Source: Pithys albifrons albifrons
Taxonomy: Eukaryota > Chordata > Aves > Passeriformes > Thamnophilidae
Assembly (NCBI RefSeq): GCF_047495875.1
Contig: NC_092460.1
Coordinates: 14,870,520 to 14,934,519 of the forward strand
Reading direction: 5' to 3'
DNA: 64,000 nucleotides
The notes under the pieces are model-generated. The model ran no database searches and was not told the origin of the DNA. It saw nothing but the letters and a program-made list of their open reading frames with translations. Positions 51,401-64,000 of this stretch are shown in pieces (the first letter of the stretch is position 1; each line of letters begins with the position of its first letter). The position numbers and the translations under genes are program-made.

Positions 51401-54400
51401 AGCACCACTCTGGGAATGCACTGCCCAGTTCCACTGTCACCTCCATCCACTGATGCTGGGTACCTGGCACATGAGCCCCACTCTGTCTCCCTCTTAGATA
51501 TCAAACAACATTTCTCCTGCCCCTGGCAGAAAGGGGGAAAACAGCAAGAAAAGAAAAAGAGAATGAGAACAGTGAAAGATGGAGCTGAGCAGAGTTCAAA
51601 CAACAGGGCTGGGGAAGACAGAAGCAGAAACCCACATATGTTAAGGTGAGATGGTGTCTTAGTTCTGGCAGGATGGGAGCCCTTCTACTCCACACAACTC
51701 AGGTTGCCCTGCAGTATGGGAAAGAGCGATAGCTGAGGAGGTAACTTTTACCATCTTTCCACCAAAAGGCCTGGCTTTAAATGAAAGCAAAATGAAAAAA
51801 ACTGCTGGAACTTGGAGAGCAGCTGGTTATGGTGTTGTAGTCACATGTCAAATTGCCCCACATGTCTCTGGGTTCAACTATGTGCTCATGCAAATCTCTC
51901 CTAGATCATAATATCCTCCAAGGCTCACCTCTGAAAGTCTTAGATCAGCACTTCAGTGTATAGCCCAAAAGTACCCATAAAGTCTCCCAAGTTAGGAAAG
52001 CAGGCAACAGAAAGAGGCAGCTGAGTCCAGCCTTTCACAACTGTGGAACTCAAAGACATGAGCTCTGCTCAGGATTTCTGCAACCTTCATAAAGTCATTT
52101 AATCTCTCTCTGTCCCAGCTGGCTTCAAACAAGAGAGAACAACTCCCCTCTTGCAGGGAGAGCTGTAAGGCACAACAAGCAGAACAAGCCAAGAGGAGAT
52201 GAGCAGCACCAATACGTTTTTTTATTACAGAAGTTGACCCTAAAAGTTGGAAAACAACAAACAAGCCATATCTGCAGTGTGTCAACCAGAACATTTCACT
52301 TATTGTTTTCCTTTTCAGAAAGCTTAGAAAAATAGAATATAATTTTAAAAGCATCACAAAAGAGTACCTTGGCTTTTTTGTGCCTTATTCTGACTGGCTT
52401 CCTTTTACTGTTGAAATCTGTGCTTTTTTTGAAAACAAAAACATCCGATAAAACATGCCCCCCAGACAGGTACAGAAATACTGCAGACAGAAGAGAAATA
52501 CCCAGCAAACAGGCTCCTGTGACGAAGGACTGATGTCAGAGACTCAAAGGATGCTCTGACTGGCTCCACCAGTGAGGCTCTAATCATACCAGAATGCTCC
52601 TGGCTTGGGTTGAGACACAATGCAATTGCTTTTTAATTTGCAAACTGTGCATATTTTCCTGATGATGTTTACACCGAGCTACAGATCGGTGCCCTACCAT
52701 TGACCAGATAATTGCCAAAGAGTTTGCTCCTGTCTGGGGTTCTTTAACCTTGCTGTTTATATTCAGCAGCACAATGGTTTCAGTCCAACTCAGAAGCACT
52801 TGAGGGTAATAAACTGGGAGAGGGGAGGGGGAAGGCTATGCTATACTGTTATGATTCTGCAAAGGTTTCTGTTTTCTTTCTTGTTATCCTAATAACCCTT
52901 TTATAGCGCAGGCTGTTGGCAAAGCCCTCTGCTGAGGCAGCCGGTTCTGTGTAGGCACAAGACAATTTGCAAAAGCAATAAACTGACATTCAGCTGAAAA
53001 AGCCTGCTAGAAAGATGAGCCATCAGCAAATCCCCCTACACATGCATGGCCTTAAAGACACACTGGGTTTATATTGCAGTGAAAAAAAAAATTATAAAAC
53101 AAACCCAAACCAAACAGCGTACGCAGTGCCCCAGCCACACCAGCACACTGCAGGGTCAGACACAGCTCTCCTCTCCACAGGCTGGAGGCACAGTGGCTCA
53201 GGGTCACCAAACACAGGCACCCACTTCCTGGGAACCCTTTGGAAACTGCTCACCAACTTGCCTGAAGACAGGTTGCTGATTGCCTCTGCTCACGCTGCTA
53301 GGGTGATTTTCCGGAATCAGCTTCCTTTGATGGTTAGAAACCTTCAGATTTGCAGCCCACAGCTATCCATTGGAAATTTCTCATTTATTCTGGGGTTGAT
53401 GCTGTCCTTGAGTTTGAACAACCTTTCTCCCTCTGCACATTCACCCCCTTGCTCTGTTTACAAGAACAGCTGTATTTCCCCCAGCCTTTGGACCTTTATT
53501 CATGCTCACAGGCAGAGCTGGGACAGGTACCCCATTAAGCACCATCTCTCCCCTCTGTCCGAGCTGGCACCCCATCACAGGGATAGCTGAAGGAGACGGG
53601 TAGCTGCTCTCAGACTGCTGGGATTCCCAGAGCAGCACACGTGGTGGGTAATCACTCTTCCTCAAAGCCCCATGGGATGGCATTTTGACTGCCTGTCCCA
53701 CTGTCAGGCTCCCCTGTAAGCTTTCCTAGATCCCATGTGCTTTTTCCATGAGCACATGTCAGCAGTTCAAGGTCACCCTACAACCAATAGCTCAGACCTT
53801 CTAGTCAGCCAATGTCCCATTAGCAGAAGAAGCTCTCATACTAATGTGCTGTGTTATCCTCCTGCACTCTATCATCCTTCCATCCCAGGATATTCATGTC
53901 TGCCTATTGCTCAAGGTTGTGGGGCTCCTTGGTGACAGCCTGACCCTCCTCCACCAGCATAATGCACATGGCACCCCTAATAGATTTGACTAGCACATCC
54001 TCTTTTGTGTCCAGGCCATTAATCAAAACTAAGATTAATTTGGAGGTCAGAGAACTGCACCAGTGATATCCTTCAACCCCTAACAGTTCCACACATCCCG
54101 GTCCTTTCTGTAGGGACCTCATTGGTTTCAGAGTAGGGAAGCAAAAAAGGCAGCTTTGAAGAGTCTCTGGTTAGCCAAGGACACAGGGTACAAAAAATAA
54201 GTCATCAGCTGAGGTGTAAAGAAGAGCAAAATTTATTGCATTCAGAGCCAAGCTGGCTGGAGAAATCAAGCCTGAGAAAATAGAGACATATTACCAGGGC
54301 AGAGCCTACCGCCGAGTCCTAAGCCTATGCTTTTGCAGACAGCTAATCCTACTAACATTAAAACAGGAGCTGAGGGTTTTTAATGGCAGAGCTATTTATG

Positions 54401-55859
54401 GAGAGCTCATCTAACTCTTCATCAGCTCCCTGAGATCCTGGTGGAGGAAAAAGCCTCATAACTCAGAGGCCTGCTGGACACAAAAGGCAAACAGATGTCA
54501 ATGAGAGCAGGGAGAAGATATGGGGAGGACCTGGTGGCATATCTGATGGCCCTGCTGATGGCCCTGCTTTCTCAGAGTGAGCACGCTGGAAACAGATTTG
54601 GGGTTTTATTGACACCACTTTGGTAATGCCATTTACAACCTGTGCAGCTCCAACAGCTCATCGGGCTGTCACCTTCACTCTCTGGTCCCCTGTCAAGGCT
54701 TGTGCCACCTAACATCACCAGGGACACCTTGCTCCACACCCATCATATTTCTTCCCAGGAATCACTCCTGTAATCACAGACCTTTGGGGCATCCAGCCAA
54801 GTCAAGCAATGAGCACAGGGCCACCCTTCAGCTGGAAATCCTCGCTGGCTTTCCAGTGAGGCACCCACCCAGCTTTTGGGATGGGCACCGGTGTACTGGT
54901 TGTGCCCGTGCCCTGTGGCTGCAGAAGGCTGGTGGTTGATCAGGAAGAGAGCAGAGCGGAGGAGTTGGAGAGCAGGTGGAGAGGAGGGAGCAGCAGCTTG
55001 CTGCTCACTGGGGTCCTGGCAGCCCTGCTCGGCACCTTCTCAACACTCTCTCTGCTTAATCATCTTTCCAGAAGAGCATCTTGTTTATATGGGATGATTC
55101 TTAATAAGATCATTACCTCCTCCAGTGAGAGCTGACCTGACCTGACCTCCTGTTACCCAGCTTTCTTCAGCCCTCTGCCACTGGGTCCACATTCCCCTTC
55201 ATCCCACACCACTCCATCCTTCTCACATGCTCCATGAACACTGACTCAAAGCTGACATAGTCCTTATCTGACCTAGTTCCACTCCCACCCTCCACAGGGA
55301 CCTGCCATGACCTGCTATCCATTTAAATCCCCTTCTGGGCTTCCCACTCCTTCCTCTCACTTTCATCCTGCCCATTACCTTCCCAGGGTGCCATTCTTCC
55401 AGCCAGGAGGGAGGTCTCACTCAATGGAGGATGAGCAGGGACAAGGCAAGATGTGGGTACTGCTGGTGTGGTCAGGAGGATGCACCATGTCTCCCCAGCA
55501 TTCAGGGTCAGCCTGTTGACCCCAAGTGCTCCATTAGACCTCAGCTCTCCAGTTTGCTGCCTTCCCACCTCAGTGCAAGAAGTTCTTTGCCACCACACCC
55601 CTAAAAGCCTTCTGAAGGAAGTCCATTGCATCCCCATCAGGTAAGGAAGGGGATTTGCTGCTCCAGCTTTTGTCCAGCTACCAGAAAAGTCATAATTTTG
55701 ATCACCAGCCTCAAGAGAGAAACCAAGTCCCTTCTCACAGTGTCCCACTTGAGCTCTCTCTTTCTACTCTCTTCTTAAAATAAGGGTATCTTTTTGGAGA
55801 AAAAACTTCAGGGGATGATAAGGGTTTAGTTTTCTTTCTTTTTTTTTTTTATTTTTACA

Positions 55860-56045
55860 TGTTTCACATCCCTTTTTATTTAAAAAATGCTTTATGCAGC
55901 TGTCAGAAACCAAAATGAGAATTCTGTATTTTTTAGCAGTCTTTGAAATAAGGATGCTATGTGGGATCAATTTTTTATGGCAGTAAAGGGGGAAAATAGC
56001 AGCAATTTTCTCTTTTGAACATGGCCTGTTTAATGGCATGGATGT
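55860..56045. promoter_or_regulatory. Candidate regulatory island
   Basis: AT-rich unique sequence after a T-run: AAAATGCTTTATGCAGC, GAGAATTCTGTATTTTTTAG, GAAATAAGGATGC and GATCAATTTTTTATGG. Weak, composition-based call. Confidence 0.18.
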
Positions 56046-56775
56046 CACGGTGCAGCTTTATCCAGAGAGAGGGAGAAAAAAAACACAAAATGGTACTCTG
56101 GTCAATCAAAGACTTCTACACTACAATCTGCTTCTCCATCTCTCCTACAGCCACCTGAGATTTCCATCACTTCTCCTCAGCCTTTTTTCCCGCCTCTCCT
56201 CTCTCCACAGCCCTGACAGAAGTTGAAATAAAGCACTAAGTGCCCAGATCCAACGGCGCCTCCATGGCAAACGCCGGCACGCCAGGCACAGCCCCTCCTC
56301 AGGCGTCACAGACCGATGCGGCACGTCAGGAACATGCCAGCTGCACGCAGGGAGCCAGGGAAATGCTGCTGCTCCAGTGGTGTTTCAGTCTCTGCGATAC
56401 CACACGAGCAGGAAAATTCATTTCATTACAACACCAACAAAACCACAGCAGCTGTGTTTAATCCCACAGCACACCCAAGAACAGGGATACTGCTGTTGTT
56501 CCTTCCTGCTCAGCTCACAGCCTCCCTGTGGACTTGTTGCAATTTCCCTGCAGCCCTGACGATGCCTGCTGCCCCTGCCAGCACAGCTCTGCTGGGACAA
56601 AGGGGCACACAAACCCCAGGAGGAGACGTGTTTTAAATCATGTCCCTGGAGATGCTGCAAAGCACATCCCCGGAGGTGCTGCCAGCAGCGCCCGCCCCAG
56701 GCACCTGGTGCAACAGGCAGCTGTGCTCCATCCCTCAGCCTCCTCCAGGGAGCCTGCTGCAGGCAAGGTGACACG

Positions 56776-56965
56776 GAATCACAGAATCATAGAGTGGTTT
56801 GGGTTGGAAGGGATCTTAACAATCATCTCGTTCCAACCTCACAGCCATGGGCAGGGACACCTTCCACTAGACCAGGTTGCTCCAAGCCCTGTCCAGCTTG
56901 GCCCAGGCATGGGGCATCCACAACTTCTCTAGGCAACCTGTGCCAGGGTTTCACCACCCTCCTGG
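56776..56965 (-). mobile_element. CR1 LINE 3' end, minus orientation
   Basis: Begins with the reverse complement of a CR1 tail, AATCACAGAATCATAGAGTG, then GGTTTGGGTTGGAAGGGATC, CATGGGCAGGGACACCTTCC, ACTAGACCAGGTTGCTC and GGGGCATCCACAACTTCTCT, ending near CACCACCCTCCTGGC. A short 3' fragment of about 190 bp. Relative to other CR1 copies it lacks about a dozen bases before GGGGCATCC. It is in the same orientation as CACNA2D2. Confidence 0.95.
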
Positions 56966-57393
56966 CATGTCCTCCCATGGAGCAGGGGGCTTGGTCCCTA
57001 TCCCTAAGAGCCAAGCAGGAGGCAGGTCCCTCCCCATGGAAGTTGAGCAGGGATCGATAAAAAACATGGGTACCACTGGTGTGTTTGGGAGGACACATCC
57101 TTTACACTTCCCTCTCTCACTGACACAAACCTGTCCCAGGGATGGTCTGGGGGGGAAGTGATCCATACACACTGGTGCAGCTGGCACAAGGTGCAGCTCA
57201 CCCCCAGGGAGTTTGGGGTGAGCTGGAGGTCACAGGAGCCCTGCCTACACCGAAACACCCTGCAGTGCTCCCACATCACTAATGAGGAGGCTACAGGCAG
57301 CAGAGTCTGTACCCAGGGCAGGAGGAGACTGGCAGAGAAAAAATGGTTTCTAGCTCAGTCAGCTTGTTTAGGTCCCATTTTTGGGATCCTTCT

Positions 57394-57408
57394 CCCCCCC
57401 CCCCCCCC
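57394..57408. repeat. Poly(C) run (15)
   Basis: Fifteen consecutive C residues, preceded by TTCT. Such runs are slippage-prone and error-prone in assembly; the minus strand is a G15 tract. Confidence 0.9.
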
Positions 57409-60069
57409 AATAATCCTACAGAAAACTTTATATGGACGAAAACACGTGCAGATTGCATTTGTTCTCAATTTCACTCAAAACCACAGTGTGTTTGAGTCCC
57501 CTCCCATGCAGAGGCCCAGGCACAAGCATGCCTGGCTCCAGCTGGCAGCCTCAGGTACCCAGCCAGGATCCAGCCCAGCAAGGTATGCTCCTTGTTTTGA
57601 TTATTTCAGCCTTAATTAGACATACATTGGAAGTTTGGAGCCAAGTTACAGATTCCGGCCTCCCTGAGGCTCAGGAATGCTACAGCCCAAGGTTTCGTTT
57701 TGGAGCCAAAGGCAGTTTAATTCTCACCATTAACAACACAGGGAGGGACTTTATCCTGGCCTGGAGTAATACCTGCTGCAATTAGCTGTGAACAGGGAAG
57801 ATGCAGAGACTGCTGGCTTTGGACACAGCTGACCTTCAAATGTCAAACATCTCCACATCCCGTGTTCTGCTCTTGACCTTGAGGCTGGGTTGGAAGCAGA
57901 GACATTGGGACAGTGGCTGTGCAGGTGCCAGGTCCTCCTGAGGACCCCACCCTTTGTCCTTCTCTTCACACAGCCATGGTGGTGACTTCTACCAGAGCTG
58001 AGCTCTGGGTGATGATGCTGCCACACAAACCAAGGGAGCTCTGTGCATTTTGTATCTTTACCATCAGCTTTGCTTGACCCATGGGGCACCAAGCACAAAG
58101 GGGTAAAGTTATTCCTCTGAACTCAAACAGTAAGTTAAGGGCAAAATTAAGAGAGTGTAGCCAAACCCCACTTGATACACAAATCTCAGACCCAGAAAAC
58201 ACATTGCATTTGTGTAAAGGATTAAAAAGATAAAAATACCAGGGAGGGAAGCAAGGGTACAAGTCCCTGTGAGAAGGCAAAGCATGGCTGGAAGGACAGA
58301 TGCAGCCCAGCTCCTTGCAGACACTTCCACCAAAGCTCCTGGCTGGGGTTGGGCAAACGATGAAGCTCCAGCCGAGGAGCAGCATCAGGGAGCACAGCCC
58401 ATGTAACTGCCCTCATGGACAAGCACCATCCAGGGCTAGAGAGCAGGGGTGGGCACTCAGTCCATTCTGACTATTCTCCCTATCTCAGGCACTGTGCAGC
58501 CTGCTGCCCTCCTGCCACCTTGGCAGGCTCCAGCACCCTGTGCTCCCTGCAGGGACCCGAATCTCACAGGCAGCACAGGGAGCACCACTACAGAGTAACC
58601 CCGAGGCAGCTGCTGCACTCCACGCTGCGAAAGGCTTCTCTGTATCCAAGGGCACAGGAAGGACACAGGGGCTGCCGGGCTCTCACAGTGCAGCAGGGAG
58701 GGATGTGAGGGGTGGCAGGGCAGCCTCAGAGAAAGGGGGTCCTCCTGGGAAAGGCTCCAGGAGCAGGTGGGCAAACAAGTTCCAAAAATGCACATGCTTC
58801 CCAGATGCAATCCCTGCTGCCGCCCTCACTGAGCCATGGGACACCTGGGCATGGCTCCCACCCTTGGGGTGGCTGTGCAGCCCCCAGGCCTGATTTCCCT
58901 GTGCTGGGGCATGTCAGGAACGGCCAACAGAGAAGCTGAGGGTGCCAGCATCGCTCAGTACCCTCCAAACAAAGGGCAGAGATGGCTCGGAGCAGGGAGG
59001 AGCACAACCCACTGACGTCTCTGCCAGAGGAAGCTGCTACTGCTGCTACCAGAGCTGCTTCCACAGCTTTCTGCCTAAAATTCTCGCCCAATGCAGGCCT
59101 GAGCAGCTCCAGCAGCACCTGCACAGCCTGGCTAGCAGAGCAAACACCCCATGCTCCCCAACTCTGGCATGGTCTTGCCAGATCCCACATTCCTGATGTT
59201 TGTCAAGCACTGTTTGCAGAGGCAAATGCTCACCTCTGGCTGTGCTCTGCTCCACTTCAGGAGGATGGGCTTGCAAATAATTTGCATTAACCAGCTCATA
59301 GCTCCTCTTAACTGCTTTTGTGCCTCTTCGACTTACCTCTTGGAGCCACTGAAGCATGTGGGGAGGACTGGAGGGGAGCAGCCCTCTCCCAGGCTTACGG
59401 CTGTGACCTGAAGCATGAGAGCAGCACAAGGAACAGCAGGGCAGGAGCAAAAACGGCCCCGGGGATGGGCAGTCAGGCTGCAGGAGGTAAGCTCTGCCTC
59501 TCCAGCTCATGCTGCAGCTCCCTGCCACCAAGGTCACAGGGGGAAGTGCATTCACATGTAGCAGCACCCAGAGAGCCCCCAAATATCCCCAGTGTATCAC
59601 AACACAGACTGAGGCTGAGGGCCACCAGTCTGGTCAGAGTGCCACAGAGTTTGTGCCACCTGCACCAGAGGGAACACTCCCAGACCTACACCAGCTGCTG
59701 GGCTTTGCCCCATGGGCTCAATGTCCCACATGCCAGGAGTGCCTGCCTGGTGCCATACACTGCTGCTCTGGCCAGCCCTGCCCACTGTCCCTGCAGATGG
59801 TGCCACCCAGGAATGGGGGAGAGCAGGGCAGGGACAGGTGCAAGCATGAGGGAATATCCCCCCACTTCAAGACAACCCTTCCCCAGGGACAGGAGTCAGT
59901 AACAGTGCTGCTGACAAACCTCATGGAGCCTGCCAAGATGCAGTGCCAAGGCTGGTCTGGCAGCCAAAGTCAAAAGCCATTAGCAGGAAGGCAACAGAGT
60001 CCATCACCCCAGGTCCTCGGGTGTTGGCAGCACCCGCTACCTGCCAACAGCCACATCCTGCTCCTCCCG

Positions 60070-60235
60070 CAGCACCAAGCCTTCAAAGCAATTAGCAATT
60101 CGAACTACAAAACATTGTCTCGGTGGGATAATAAACTCCAACATCTGTCAGAAGAGCTACTGCCTATCAAATTGCCAAGAGAAACGTTTCTCTTCTCATT
60201 CAATTCACAGCTAAATTGAAAACAACCCCAGAAAG
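60070..60235. promoter_or_regulatory. Candidate regulatory island
   Basis: Contains TTCAAAGCAATTAGCAATTC, GGGATAATAAACTCC, CCTATCAAATTGCC, TTCTCATTCAATTCACAGC and TAAATTGAAAACAACCCC. Unique AT-rich sequence within a GC-rich stretch. Inference only. Confidence 0.27.
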
Positions 60236-63200
60236 TATCCAGTGGCACCGGCTCACCATCCATCTCTGTGAGCATGCAAGCTGTTTTCCATTGCAGGAAA
60301 AGCATCCCAGCCATGCAGCGATCACTCACTCAAATTAACAAATCATTTTATTTAGAGAAGAAAAGAAGCCATAATTGACTGATGGTACATTCCCATATGG
60401 CACCATACACTGGAGAAGAAGTAAAATACTCAATGCAATCACCCCCTTGGAGCACACACTTGTTGCAGCTGTGGGACAGGAACGGACTTGGAGGGAGCAG
60501 CTGAAGGGGGCTGGGCTGTCGATACTGGGGGCCATGGATGCCCGGCCCCTCTGCACCAGAACCACTACCAAAGCTCAGAGGAAGGTGATGGTTTCCTGCC
60601 CTTCAGGCCCAGCAACAAGGACCACCCAGGACAAGCTGCAGCACCATAAGGGGGAACTTTAATGTAGCACAGCACTAGGGGCAAAACCACGGAAGGCACC
60701 CTTATTTTACAGATGGGAAAACCAAAACTCAGACAGGGGAATCAAGTGTGTCTACAGTATCTCTGCAGGTGCTGCTCCAGCTGGGATTAGCACAGGAGCC
60801 ACAGGATGGTCCCTGCCCTGTCCCCTCACATTGGCTGAGGATGAAGCAAGGGGCTTGTCTGCGCATCGGTGATCTCATGGGGTCCATGCAGGGATTCACT
60901 GGATGGGAAGGGTTTGCAGCCACTTAAATCCTGACTGTCCCTCCTGAGGGGCACTTCAACACACAATGTAGAAACCAAACCTTCCTTCTGACAGTGACCT
61001 TTGTCTGCTTGATGGCGAATATCATCCTGAAGACATGCAGAGAGCTGGACAACACTCCCATTTTATCTGAGTTAATTCAGAGCATCAGTACAAAAGGCCA
61101 CATTTGGGGGAGTTGGAAGAACAGAAGTCCATGTGTTGCCAGCATTTCCTAGCCTGCGACACTGGGAAAACCACCTATCACTAGTGAAATGGCAGAGAAG
61201 GGTGCTCTGAAAAGCCCCCCTGGGGGAGTATCCCAGAAAAGCTCAGCATTCGGATGAACTCCAGGGCAGCTACTGCTGGGCCTTTGGGGATGGATGCCCC
61301 AGGGCAGTGTGTGCCAGGGTGCCCATGTGTGGGACAGGACAGACAGCCCTAGTGCTGCCAAGGTGCAGCAGTGTCAGAGCAGCCTTTGGAGAACAAAGCA
61401 AACTTTCGTGCTTCACACTGACATTTGCCTTGTAAAGGTTGTTATATTTGAGTGCTCCATTCAATGAACAGAGAATGAAGCAAAGACCTGATCTCTGTAC
61501 CACACGTGCTAAAATTTTGAAATTGCTGCCCAGGATCCACTTCCCACACACTCACACCAACCCTTGCTGCAGGTCAGAGTGTCCTGCGTCTGAAATCCTG
61601 CTCTGCCGCAGCCCACAAGGCTCTCAGCTCTCCTGGGCATGGGCTGTATCCACAGGACAGGGAACACAGAGATGTCAAAACCCCAAAAGCAAGTGGTGAT
61701 GCCCACAATAATCCCTACAGGATTCTGAGGGTCAAGGAGGCATTCTACCTTCCTGCTTGACAGCATGCCAAAAGCCACAAGTATCCTTACAGCTCAAACA
61801 CAATATAACATTCACAGAATCCTCCAACCTGATCTGAGAGATGGTTTGCTGGCACTATGTCTGAATTAAAAATAAATAGCAAATCAAGGCTGATTGAGAG
61901 CTGTCCACCTTTATTCCTGCTGTCAGCAACAGTTTTGCCAACCATGCACAAAGCCGGGTGAGATTCCTCTTCCTGCCCAAAACGTCAAAATTATTGACTG
62001 CGCAGTTGGAAACATTTTGTCAGTGGAGGAGACCTGCCTCCAGTGCCTGCCAACCCAGCCAGCCCCGGGACAGTGGCAAGGAGCAGAGCCTGGCCAGAGC
62101 CTGCAGCTGTGCAGCTCCAGGGATGGAGATGGGCAGAGTGTGTGGAAGGCACTTGATGCATCTTCTGCATCCCTGTGATCCATGGGGACGGCTGGTTTCC
62201 AAACCGACAAAGGACACAAGGAGGGGAATCCTTTTTGATTCTTCAGAGAGATGAGAGGGGAAAAGTCATAATCCAGCAAGGCCAGAAAGGCCCAAAGTGC
62301 TCTGCAGCAAGCCACTGTCATCCAGCACAGCCTCTGCTGGGTCTGTCATGCTCCTGGTGCCAGGCCACAGCCGGCTGTGGACAGGCTGGGAGCAGTGTCT
62401 GAGATGAGATTTTGTCTGATGGTGAAAACCACCCCAGACTCTCTCATTCACACAGACAGTGGGGGAGCAGGGGAAGGTGGCACGGAGCAAGTGCTCGCGT
62501 TTGGCTCATTTTCCTCCTTTGAAATTCAAACAAGTTCAAGGGGATGGGGACACATAGCTGAGCTGCCCTCCCCATGCCCCATGTGCCCAGAGGCTCTCAT
62601 GTCATGGCCACGACCCCTTCCCCAAACCCTTCTCCCTCACTCCCTGCAGTGGCAGTGGCTGCAGGTAGTAGCAGGAATATGATACCCTTGTTCCCAAGGT
62701 GACTTGCAGATCATTTTAGGCTCAGCAGGTAAAACAGACCTCAGAAAACCTCACTGGGGCTCGCAGCAGCCTTGGGAGCATCCCTGTGCTGTGGCATGCA
62801 GCACTGATGGCACCTTGTGTTACCTCCTGTCACCTTAATTAAGCACTGGGGCAAGGCTGCATTTTGGCAGGGGCTGCTCCTCCTGAGCAGTCACAAAGCC
62901 TCAGAGAACCTCACCCTCAGCATGGCTGAGTGTCCCAGGGAGCCGGGTGACATTTTGAGACCTTTACAGTAAATAAATGAGGCAGTAAGATGATTTCATG
63001 GAAATTATCCCAAATTTCCTCGCCCCCATCTCTCCTTCAGTTCTGCCAAATCCGCAGTGGCTGTTTTGTGTGGCTGGGAGTCTCCAGCAACACCAGCCTG
63101 GAGGGGCTCACCTGGAGCAAGCTTCCAGGAGGAAGTTTCTGCAAGCAGGTCTTCCCCCAGCAGAAGGAGCGGATTCAGTACAGGCACACATCCATGGATC

Positions 63201-64000
63201 TGACCCAGCTCACAGCAAGCAGAAAGGCCAAACAGAAAATAACCAAAAGCAAAAACCTCAGCAGACAATCCTGCATGAGACCAGCATGACCTCAATACCA
63301 GACACATTGCCACTGGGTCCATCTATGTGGTGCTTTCCAGCTCAGAGAGAAGGTAGGGGCTTGAGGCAGGAATTACTGGGTGAAATTCCTTGGCCCATGT
63401 TAGGCAGGAGGTCACAGCTGATGGCTGAAACTGTTCCTCCTGGCCTTCATGTCTACGAACCTCAGAGAGCCTGGAAAGAGGGAGAAGCTGTTTCCTGACC
63501 ACTGCTCCACAAGGTTAAAAAGGGACAGAGGGATGCTGAGCAGAGGATGGAGACAGCGTAGGCACACTGAGAGAGCTGTCAGTCAGCTTTTGCCGTGGGT
63601 TTGTGGAGCAGCAGGACACAGCAGTACAGAGGAGAAAAGAAACCATAAAGAATACACACAGCCTTGTCCAGCCCCAGGATATCTGAAGGTTCAGAGGGTT
63701 TGGAAGAAAGCTGTGAGAGGCACCCCTCTTCTGGGGAGCTCCAGTCCTGGCTTTGCTCTGGGATGCTCTGCACACCTCTGACCACACTTGGCCAAAACTG
63801 CTGCATCTTTTTGATGCTCACTCACTTAGAAACTCTTGAGATTAATAACCAGAAGGAGTCTATCTGGGAGATAAAAGCATTATGTTAAAAGCATGACAGC
63901 AATTACGATAGTATTAGTCACAAAACACTGCACAGTTGGAGAGATTTTAAGTTGTGTTCCTTGTTTATTTGCTTTGCTTTCCCTCTTCCTGAAAGGCTTT

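Larger units (their letters stand above)
43484..56775 (-). other. CACNA2D2: 5' intron of CACNA2D2, middle part
   Basis: Noncoding as far as I can see. AT-rich islands at about 43,975-44,110, 48,195-48,475, 52,300-52,480 and 55,860-56,045; T-rich tract at 55,836-55,850; a CpG-bearing stretch at 43,795-43,850 and another at 56,250-56,335. No exon, RNA gene or further transposon recognised. Confidence 0.6.
56966..64000 (-). other. CACNA2D2: 5' intron of CACNA2D2, last part; nothing coding recognised
   Basis: GC-rich DNA with a 15-C run (57,394-57,408) and AT-rich islands at 60,070-60,235 and 63,885-63,960. Long open frames on both strands at 59.0-60.2 kb have no recognisable domain and overlap each other. 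No signal-peptide exon, CpG-island promoter or upstream CACNA2D2 exon was found before the window ends. Confidence 0.55.

Noticed and set aside
53904..54122. Minus-strand 72-codon frame with a mobile-element-like feel
   Set aside because: No match to reverse transcriptase, integrase or LTR signatures that I can recognise.
59046..60219. Overlapping open frames on both strands (184-236 codons)
   Set aside because: Mutual overlap on opposite strands in GC-rich DNA is typical of chance frames; the plus-strand frame ends inside an AT-rich noncoding island.
61809..61840. TTCACAGAATCCTCCAACCT, similar to a CR1 tail
   Set aside because: Only the first ten or so bases resemble CR1 and the characteristic GGTTTGGGTTGGAAGGGA part is missing.

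Overview
This window is vertebrate nuclear DNA, most likely from a bird. Two truncated CR1 LINEs ('chicken repeat 1') carry typical avian 3' ends, introns are short where the exons cluster, and the only recognisable gene is a spliced vertebrate gene. No bacterial, viral, CRISPR, rRNA or tRNA features were seen.

The only gene I can support is CACNA2D2, the alpha2delta-2 auxiliary subunit of voltage-gated calcium channels, on the minus strand. Nine consecutive internal exons lie between 553 and 26,116. Each has AG/GT splice borders, the phases agree at every junction, and together they give one uninterrupted 284-codon reading frame (852 bp). It runs from the VWA_N region through the gabapentinoid-site RRR motif into the first part of the VWA domain, with its MIDAS metal site. 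The 3' part of the gene (rest of VWA, Cache domains, delta peptide, GPI-anchor signal) lies below base 1. The 5' part (promoter, signal peptide, first coding exons) was not found and should lie above base 64,000.

Layout, from low to high coordinate (3' to 5' of the gene): 553-4,961 holds seven close-packed exons; 8,570-8,708 and 15,629-15,673 hold two isolated ones; 26,057-26,116 holds the most 5' exon seen. From 26,117 to 64,000 there is about 37.9 kb of apparently intronic DNA with CR1 fragments at 42.8-43.5 kb (+) and 56.8-57.0 kb (-), simple repeats, and many AT-rich, homeodomain-motif-rich islands set in GC-rich sequence. The islands look like candidate conserved noncoding (enhancer-like) elements, but that can only be tested by cross-species alignment.

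Smaller structures include a roughly 30-bp minisatellite (6.41-6.56 kb), a near-identical 36-bp dispersed repeat (4.14 and 7.27 kb), a (GGGAT)n array able to form G-quadruplexes (20.74 kb), a 40-45 bp tandem duplication (16.5 kb), a very dense CpG patch (16.24-16.30 kb), an inverted pair of perfect POU octamers (41.8-41.9 kb) and an inverted pair of TAATCC sites (29.44 kb). I found no convincing undescribed gene system. The long open frames elsewhere look like chance frames in GC-rich intron DNA.
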